This document shows positions 13,183 through 17,887 of a DNA stretch of 17,887 nt, piece after piece. Numbering within the stretch: the stretch's first letter is position 1; every line of letters starts with the position of its first letter. The DNA comes from JBAYJM01 sp041665065. GTDB lineage: Bacteria > Patescibacteriota > Patescibacteriia > 2-01-FULL-39-33. The DNA is taken from positions 1 through 17,887 of the forward strand of contig JBAYJM010000023.1 in assembly GCA_041665065.1 (NCBI GenBank), read 5' to 3'. The notes under the pieces are model-generated. The model had not been told where the DNA came from. It worked only from the letters and a program-made list of their open reading frames with translations, and made no database searches. A program made the position numbers and the translations under genes.

Positions 13183-13194
13183 TTATGATAGACT
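13166..13194 (+). promoter_or_regulatory. Promoter of rpmB
   Basis: TTGACT (13166-13171) is followed after 17 bases by TAGACT (13189-13194), with TG one base before the -10. The -10 matches only four of six bases, so the start is less sure than others here. Its -35 lies inside the spacer of the divergent protease promoter. Confidence 0.55.
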
Positions 13195-13226
13195 TTACAT
13201 ATTAAATTAATAACTTTTTTCAACCT

Positions 13227-13400
13227 ATGTCCAAGTCATGTGAAATCTGCGGACGAGGCACAAATACATCGTTTCATGTTAGCCACTCCAAAGTCAAGGC
13301 AAAAAGAACTCAAAAGATAAACTTGCAAAGCAAAAAAATGGATGGACAGAAAATGAAAGTATGTACCAGTTGCATAAAAACCGCAAGCAAAAGCAAATAG
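13227..13400 (+). CDS. rpmB: 50S ribosomal protein L28
   Basis: L28 is a small late-assembling protein of the large subunit. The 57-residue product has the family form: MSKSCEICGRG at the start, the SHSKVKAKRTQKINLQ region, and a second Cys pair near the end. C5, C8, C47 and C50 make the zinc-ribbon version of L28 (CxxC...CxxC). It is one of three plus-strand genes in the window and has its own promoter and terminator. No clear ribosome binding site precedes the ATG. The reading frame opposite it is a shadow. Confidence 0.95.
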   Translation: MSKSCEICGRGTNTSFHVSHSKVKAKRTQKINLQSKKMDGQKMKVCTSCIKTASKSK

Positions 13401-13410
13401 ATATAAATCT

Positions 13411-13440
13411 AAAAACATCCGCCAAGGCGGATGTTTTTTT
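13411..13440. terminator. Bidirectional terminator between rpmB and the kinase gene
   Basis: ACATCCGCC (13415-13423) and GGCGGATGT (13426-13434) are exact inverted copies with a tight loop, flanked by five A at 13411-13415 and eight T at the right end, from 13434 on. It can terminate rpmB on the plus strand and the kinase operon on the minus strand, whose last gene stops at 13450. Confidence 0.92.
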
Positions 13441-13449
13441 GTATTGTTT

Positions 13450-14523
13450 TTATAATCCCAAAGATTGGACTAATTGTTTTATCATACTGACAGCAACCGG
13501 AGGAGCTAATAAGCTATAAGAATCATTGCCATCATCGTCTTTGACAACTAATGGCTTTTCTTTGACTTGCGCCTGGCCATTTTCATCTAGCTCATAATAG
13601 TATTCCGGAGTTTTTTCATAATCATCAATAAGATCATCAGCTTTATCTACTGGAACAGCATTTCGAAGAAGCACCTTAGGTATGCCATGAAGAGTTAAAA
13701 TTTTTGCAATTAATTTATCATCCAGTTCCAGTCTCTCACGGATATTTTCAATTCCCAATTCATCACCTTCCTTGCCGACCATTCTTTCACCACCACATTC
13801 AGGATTATCACATTTTAAATAAAATGCTTTTTGATTTTCGTCATAGCCAACCTCTTTGGTTGCAAATAATTTCAAGCTTCTGGGAGTTTTGCATTTTGGA
13901 CAAATAACTCTAGTTTTGATTCTTTGATCAATAACATCAGTAGGAATACTGATTGCCACAAACAAATCCGGATCTTGGCGATAGTCAATTAGATTTCGAA
14001 AATACATGGCATAGGAGATCTGATCCATCTCTCGAGGAAAACCATCAATAAACAAGGCCTTTTTAGGCATTTTATCGATTTCTCTTTTGACAAGAGCCAT
14101 GATAAATTCTGTTGGCAAAAGCGTTTTGGTATCACGCCCCAAAAGGGCATCAATAGCCTGGTCAACGGAGATATATCCCCTATAGTGCTGTTTTAAATAT
14201 TCTAACAACTCTGTTTTTTTGCTTTCATCCTCCATGTCGATGTGGACTGATCTGACAATATCACCAACAGAAATGTGACCGATTTTTTCCTTACCAAAAA
14301 TTTCTGCCATTAACTTGGTGTAAGTACCTTTGCCGGAATTCTTTTTGCCAAGAAGATAGGCAATAAAAGTATTGTTCTCTAAATAGTCTTTTAATTTTTT
14401 TATTTCCTCTCCTGCCTTAGCCTCAAAATATTCTTTTCTTGACTCAGGATCGGTTAGATCAAATTTTGTATTCAATCCGTCAACTTTAATTTTAATTAAA
14501 GGAAATTCTACTTTTTGTTCCAT
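13450..14523 (-). CDS. Adenylate-kinase-like nucleoside monophosphate kinase, long form
   Basis: The 357-residue product has the adenylate kinase fold signs: P-loop GKKNSGKGT (59-67), HISVGDIVR (83-91, NMP site), FIDGFPRE (158-165), and a lid with four cysteines (C208-x2-C211 and C238-x4-C243), likely zinc-bound. It differs from ordinary Adk (about 215 residues) by an extra N-terminal 50 residues, a larger lid, and about 60 residues after the core with an acidic stretch. The P-loop has KKN where Adk usually has PPG. It may be a lineage-specific kinase and not the housekeeping adk, so no symbol is given. It follows the response regulator by 4 bases and probably shares its promoter. Confidence 0.8.
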   Translation of the reverse strand: MEQKVEFPLIKIKVDGLNTKFDLTDPESRKEYFEAKAGEEIKKLKDYLENNTFIAYLLGKKNSGKGTYTKLMAEIFGKEKIGHISVGDIVRSVHIDMEDESKKTELLEYLKQHYRGYISVDQAIDALLGRDTKTLLPTEFIMALVKREIDKMPKKALFIDGFPREMDQISYAMYFRNLIDYRQDPDLFVAISIPTDVIDQRIKTRVICPKCKTPRSLKLFATKEVGYDENQKAFYLKCDNPECGGERMVGKEGDELGIENIRERLELDDKLIAKILTLHGIPKVLLRNAVPVDKADDLIDDYEKTPEYYYELDENGQAQVKEKPLVVKDDDGNDSYSLLAPPVAVSMIKQLVQSLGL

Positions 14524-14527
14524 TTTT

Positions 14528-14920
14528 TTAATTAGTTATTTCTTGATTTGTTATCTCTTGAATTTTTTTTAATACATCTGTCGGCGTATGCCTTGATTTA
14601 ATGAAGTAATCGCTGGCACCCAGAGTCATGCCCTTTTCCTTATCCGATTCTTGTCCTAAGTTGGTTAAGAGCAATATTGGAATATCTTTTGTAGACATAT
14701 CCGCCTTGAGTGTCTGTAAAACGGAAAAGCCGTCTATTTCAGGCAAAATTACATCAAGCAATATTATATCCGGTTTTTCTTTGCCTGCCAACTCAATAGC
14801 CTCACTCCCTTTTTCGGTAACCAAAATATCATATCCCTCTTCCTCAAACCTTAGCCTATACATGTCTAAAATCATTTGATCGTCTTCAACCAGAAGAACT
14901 TTAAGTTTTTTTTCGTCCAT
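14528..14920 (-). CDS. Single-domain response regulator (CheY-like receiver)
   Basis: The 130-residue product is a receiver domain alone, with no output domain. The acidic pocket E12/D13/D14, the phosphoacceptor D56 (in DIILLD), T86 (in LLLT) and K108 (in YFIK) are all in place, so it should be phosphorylatable. No histidine kinase is nearby. Regulators of this kind act through protein contacts or serve in a phosphorelay. It is first in a two-gene unit with the kinase-like gene, and has a good promoter about 25 bases upstream. No clear ribosome binding site is present. Confidence 0.93.
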   Translation of the reverse strand: MDEKKLKVLLVEDDQMILDMYRLRFEEEGYDILVTEKGSEAIELAGKEKPDIILLDVILPEIDGFSVLQTLKADMSTKDIPILLLTNLGQESDKEKGMTLGASDYFIKSRHTPTDVLKKIQEITNQEITN

Positions 14921-14944
14921 AAATAATACGTTATGTTTTGTGGT

Positions 14945-14973
14945 ATTTTATCAATTTTCTGAATAAAAATCAA
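14945..14973 (-). promoter_or_regulatory. Promoter of the response regulator operon
   Basis: On the minus strand TTGATT (14973-14968) and TAAAAT (14950-14945) are 17 bases apart, with TG one base before the -10. It leaves a short leader of about 18 nt before the ATG at 14920. Confidence 0.7.
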
Positions 14974-14989
14974 CCTATCTTAATAGCCT

Positions 14990-15880
14990 CTAATTATAGG
15001 ACCACTTCTGTCCGTCACTAATAAATTCAACATCGCCGTCTTGATCGGTCCTAAAAAGCTTTACTCCCAACTGCTTAAGGTAATACAAAGTTTTAAAATG
15101 CGGATGGCCAAAAGAATTATTCAAGCCAACCTGGATAACCACATAAATCGGCGATACTACCTTTAAAAATATTTTGTCATTGGCATTAGTTGAACCGTGA
15201 TGGCCAACCTTTAAAATATCAGACTTAACCCCAGATGAACTGACAAATATTTCCTCATTTTCAAAATCACTCATGAACAACGCCGTCGTACTGACATATA
15301 TCAGCTTAAACACAATTGAAGAGTTATTTAAATTCTCCATTTTCTGTCCCGCCAAATCCTTGTCGGGATAGAGGTATTTAAAATCCAGATTATTCTCAAT
15401 TTTTTCATCATGGACTGATGATATTTTTTCAACCGGAATATTTTTTTCTTTTATTAAATTCAAAAATTCTAAATAATCAGGCGCTGTGTGCAAAACGCCA
15501 GTCATATAGATTTTTCCAACTTCATATCTTTTGAGGACTTCCGGCAACCCTCCCACATGATCAGCATGAGGATGGCTTAAAATTATAGCATCGATTTTTT
15601 TGTCATAGAAAGGCAATACCTCTCCCAGCTTCTGAACAATTGCATTATCGGGTCCGCCATCGACCAAAATCTTCTTTCCCGCAGGCGTAAATATTAACGA
15701 CGAGTCACCTTGCCCGACATCAAAAAATATTATTTTCAATTTGCCGGCATCAGAAATTTCAGCTCCTGATTTTACTTTGCCGATTAATCCCGAATTTGTC
15801 TGAAATATAAAAACAGCAGACAAGCAGACAATTATCAGGGTTGGAAAACCAAAATATTTTAAGATTTTTTTCTTTAACAT
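14990..15880 (-). CDS. ComEC-type metallo-beta-lactamase hydrolase, separate gene
   Basis: The 296-residue product (ATG at 15880; an upstream TTG at 15907 would add nine residues) has an N-terminal hydrophobic helix at about residues 9-25, then a metallo-beta-lactamase domain. Signs are FFDVGQGDSS, ILVDGGPDN, the metal motif SHPHADHVGG (H103, H105, D107, H108) and KVGHHGSTNAN further on. This matches the C-terminal domain of ComEC, thought to degrade the non-transported DNA strand. Here it is encoded by itself, directly after the comEC membrane gene, so the two likely work together. The single helix would anchor the domain outside the membrane. It could also act as a nuclease independent of uptake. 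Confidence 0.88.
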   Translation of the reverse strand: MLKKKILKYFGFPTLIIVCLSAVFIFQTNSGLIGKVKSGAEISDAGKLKIIFFDVGQGDSSLIFTPAGKKILVDGGPDNAIVQKLGEVLPFYDKKIDAIILSHPHADHVGGLPEVLKRYEVGKIYMTGVLHTAPDYLEFLNLIKEKNIPVEKISSVHDEKIENNLDFKYLYPDKDLAGQKMENLNNSSIVFKLIYVSTTALFMSDFENEEIFVSSSGVKSDILKVGHHGSTNANDKIFLKVVSPIYVVIQVGLNNSFGHPHFKTLYYLKQLGVKLFRTDQDGDVEFISDGQKWSYN

Positions 15881-15909
15881 AACTTTATTATACTGCTTTA
15901 AAAACAATT

Positions 15910-17412
15910 TTATAAATCAATATTTTTATTCTTATTTTTAAACTTAAAAATACAGAGCCCAATTAAAATATAACACAAGAAAATGGCCCACCAACTCATT
16001 TTAAAACTAAAAGAGAAAAAATTAATCTTCTTCATCAAATAAGACACCTCCAACCAATAAAACGTAAAAAGCCAGCTAACCCATCCCATAATATTCCCAA
16101 CAAATGGGATTATTGCTCCAATAATTGCATTTAAAATGGCAAAGACCGTCAAAAATGGAATGATGGGAAGAATCAAAATATTAGCCAAAATAGAGATTGG
16201 CGAAAATCTGCCAAATTGAAAAATTATCAATGGCAAGGTAATAATTTGTGCTGCAATTGTTGCCGTCAACATTTCTCGGACTTGAAAAAAATCAGGTATT
16301 ATTTTAAGCCATCTTTCAACAAAAGGCGATAAATATATCAATCCAATAACTGCCAAAAATGACAGCTGGAAACCAACATCATACAAAAGTAAAAGCGGAT
16401 TCAAGACTAGCATTAATGAGGCGGCCAAAATTATCAACATTTCCGACGAACCGGACCGACCGATCTTTTGGCCATAAATCACTAGGATACCCATAATTGC
16501 AGCTCTAACCGCAGAAGCCGGAAAACCGATCATTATAATATAAACTAGTATTCCAATTGCGGCGGCCCAGAATGCCTTTTGCCGCATCAAGCCAAGAGCA
16601 ATTGCCAGATACATTATTAAAGAAACAATAATCGTAATGTGCGAACCGGAAATAGCGATAATATGCGTAAGGCCCAAATTGGAAAAAGTGTCGTTCCAAT
16701 TTTGCGGTATATCTCCGGTCTCATTTAAAATCATCGCCCTAATTATTGAGGACTGGGGTTCATTAATTGACCTTTTAAAACTATTGGATAATTTGTCTTT
16801 GATTTTCAATACCGACCCCTTAAGCCAAAAGCCCTGCCCTGAATTTATTTTTCTAACTTCGCCATAGGGACAAATTGAATAAATATCTTTAGCAGCTAAA
16901 TATTTCGGATAGTCAAAATCTTCAAATTTTTCCGGCGCTTTTAACGGACAATTTACAATCAAAACGTCACCGTAATTATATTTAGGATAAAGTGGCTGGT
17001 TAATTAAAACATTTCCTTTGACTGGATAAATTTTATTTCCGACAATTACGCCTTGTGATGACAGTTTAATTTTTTGGCCGTCAATATCTTGGCTATTGTC
17101 ATAAACCTTGGCTAGAAATTTTGTCTGCCTGCCATTTGAATTGCAAATTAAATCATTTTTAGCACAATCAATATTATTTGTCTGAACTCTAAAAATTCCT
17201 AAAACCAGGCATAAAAGAATTAAGACAATAATAAAGACGATTTTTTTATGCAACAAAAAAATCAGCCCTGCGGCTAATATTAATATTAAACAAAAAATAA
17301 TGAATTTATCTATCTGCAACAACGATCCCACTGCAATCCCGACTACAAAAGCGATTAAGGCAAACAATAGGACTTGAGATTTGTGCAAAGAACATATTTT
17401 TGCCAAATTCAT
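15910..17412 (-). CDS. comEC: ComEC/Rec2 DNA-uptake membrane channel, without hydrolase domain
   Basis: ComEC forms the inner-membrane channel for DNA in natural transformation. The 500-residue product has N-terminal transmembrane segments (about residues 12-75), a soluble DUF4131-like OB region (about 75-185) and the competence domain with many helices from about 220 on. The signature LGLTHIIAISGSHITIIVS (about 237-255) is clear. Full ComEC has about 700-800 residues because of a C-terminal metallo-beta-lactamase domain; here that domain is the next gene. The protein ends in a Lys/Asn-rich tail after the last helix. It lies 18 bases after prfB. No ribosome binding site is evident. Confidence 0.93.
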   Translation of the reverse strand: MNLAKICSLHKSQVLLFALIAFVVGIAVGSLLQIDKFIIFCLILILAAGLIFLLHKKIVFIIVLILLCLVLGIFRVQTNNIDCAKNDLICNSNGRQTKFLAKVYDNSQDIDGQKIKLSSQGVIVGNKIYPVKGNVLINQPLYPKYNYGDVLIVNCPLKAPEKFEDFDYPKYLAAKDIYSICPYGEVRKINSGQGFWLKGSVLKIKDKLSNSFKRSINEPQSSIIRAMILNETGDIPQNWNDTFSNLGLTHIIAISGSHITIIVSLIMYLAIALGLMRQKAFWAAAIGILVYIIMIGFPASAVRAAIMGILVIYGQKIGRSGSSEMLIILAASLMLVLNPLLLLYDVGFQLSFLAVIGLIYLSPFVERWLKIIPDFFQVREMLTATIAAQIITLPLIIFQFGRFSPISILANILILPIIPFLTVFAILNAIIGAIIPFVGNIMGWVSWLFTFYWLEVSYLMKKINFFSFSFKMSWWAIFLCYILIGLCIFKFKNKNKNIDL

Positions 17413-17430
17413 TGTAATTTTATATTGAAG

Positions 17431-17887
17431 CTAAGTATTTATTTTGGTTCTCAAATAAGTTTCAATAAAACCATCCAAATCTCCATTAAGCACGCCATCT
17501 ACATCTGCCGTTTCATATTCTGTCCTGTGATCTTTAACTAATTTATATGGCGCAAGCACATATGATCTTGCCTGATTGCCCCATTCTGCTTTTTTATATT
17601 GGCCCTTGATTTCCTTTATCTTCTCGCTTTCAGTGTCCTGATAAATTGTCAGCAGTTTTGCCTTTAAAATTTTAAGTGCATTTGCCTTGTTCTGTTGTTG
17701 AGATCTTTCATTTTGGCATTTTACAACGATTCCCGATGGCAAATGAGTAATCCTTACCGCCGAGTCAGTGGTATTGACGCTTTGTCCTCCATGGCCTCCG
17801 GCTCTCATTACATCTATTTTTAAATCTTCATCCCTTATCTCAATTTTTTTCTCCTCTTCAATATCCGGTAAAACTTCTACCAAGGCA
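17431..17887 (-). CDS. prfB: Peptide chain release factor 2, C-terminal part (partial)
   Basis: RF2 recognises UAA and UGA stop codons and triggers release of the finished protein. About 151 residues are in the window; the frame stays open to the right edge, so the N-terminal half, with any programmed frameshift and the stop-recognition tripeptide, is outside. The catalytic GGQ is in RAGGHGGQSVNTTDSAVRITHLPSG, and CQNERSQQQNK and the C-terminal NGDLDGFIETYL fit RF2 better than RF1. Its presence argues that UGA is a stop in this organism, which speaks against the recoded Gracilibacteria and Absconditabacteria. It is followed by comEC. Confidence 0.92.
   Translation of the reverse strand, partial: ALVEVLPDIEEEKKIEIRDEDLKIDVMRAGGHGGQSVNTTDSAVRITHLPSGIVVKCQNERSQQQNKANALKILKAKLLTIYQDTESEKIKEIKGQYKKAEWGNQARSYVLAPYKLVKDHRTEYETADVDGVLNGDLDGFIETYLRTKINT

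Noticed and set aside
13236..13418. 60-codon minus-strand frame near the bidirectional terminator
   Set aside because: It lies opposite rpmB, whose product is a clear zinc-ribbon L28, and it has no supporting signals.
1..17887. UGA recoding as in Gracilibacteria
   Set aside because: No gene ending in the window uses UGA as stop, but prfB is present and no reading frame here needs UGA as a sense codon.

Overview
The window is a stretch of AT-rich bacterial chromosome (roughly 35% GC in native genes by hand count) carrying the str and S10 ribosomal protein operons joined head to tail on the minus strand. Compact spacing, charged tails on several ribosomal proteins, an atypical nucleoside monophosphate kinase, a ComEC whose hydrolase domain is a separate gene, and many small lineage-specific genes suggest a member of Candidatus Patescibacteria (CPR), possibly a Parcubacteria-like lineage. 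That assignment is inference and was not tested by phylogeny. A release factor 2 gene at the right edge argues that UGA is a stop codon, although every native gene whose end is visible stops with UAA or UAG.

Layout, read in the direction of minus-strand transcription (right to left). (1) 17887-14990: end of prfB, comEC membrane domain, then a separate ComEC-type metallo-beta-lactamase gene. (2) 14973-13450: promoter, single-domain response regulator, adenylate-kinase-like enzyme; a bidirectional terminator separates this from rpmB (L28) on the plus strand. (3) 13194-12466: overlapping divergent promoters for rpmB (+) and an M50 site-2-type protease (-). (4) 12458-8195: str operon promoter, structured leader, rpsL, rpsG, then two extra genes (a Nudix hydrolase and an unknown protein bracketed by a 26-bp exact direct repeat), then fusA. 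(5) 8173-7350: a plus-strand, GC-rich cassette of two small membrane-protein genes with its own consensus promoter, 5' hairpin and terminator. (6) 7237-6869: a Phd/YefM-like small protein. (7) 6842-1: tuf with its own promoter and a hairpin leader, rpsJ, a 190-nt spacer with attenuator-like elements, then rplC-rplD-rplW-rplB-rpsS-rplV-rpsC-rplP and the first codons of rpmC.

Most genes serve translation: both elongation factors, small and large subunit proteins, and a release factor. The remainder are a DNA-uptake module (ComEC plus its hydrolase), a signalling receiver, a nucleotide kinase, a membrane protease and accessory genes inserted in the str region. The parts most worth a second look are the foreign-looking cassette between fusA and tuf, the 26-bp repeat-bracketed gene in the str operon, and the hairpins with U-runs in the leaders of rpsL and rplC, which suggest attenuation control of ribosomal protein operons.
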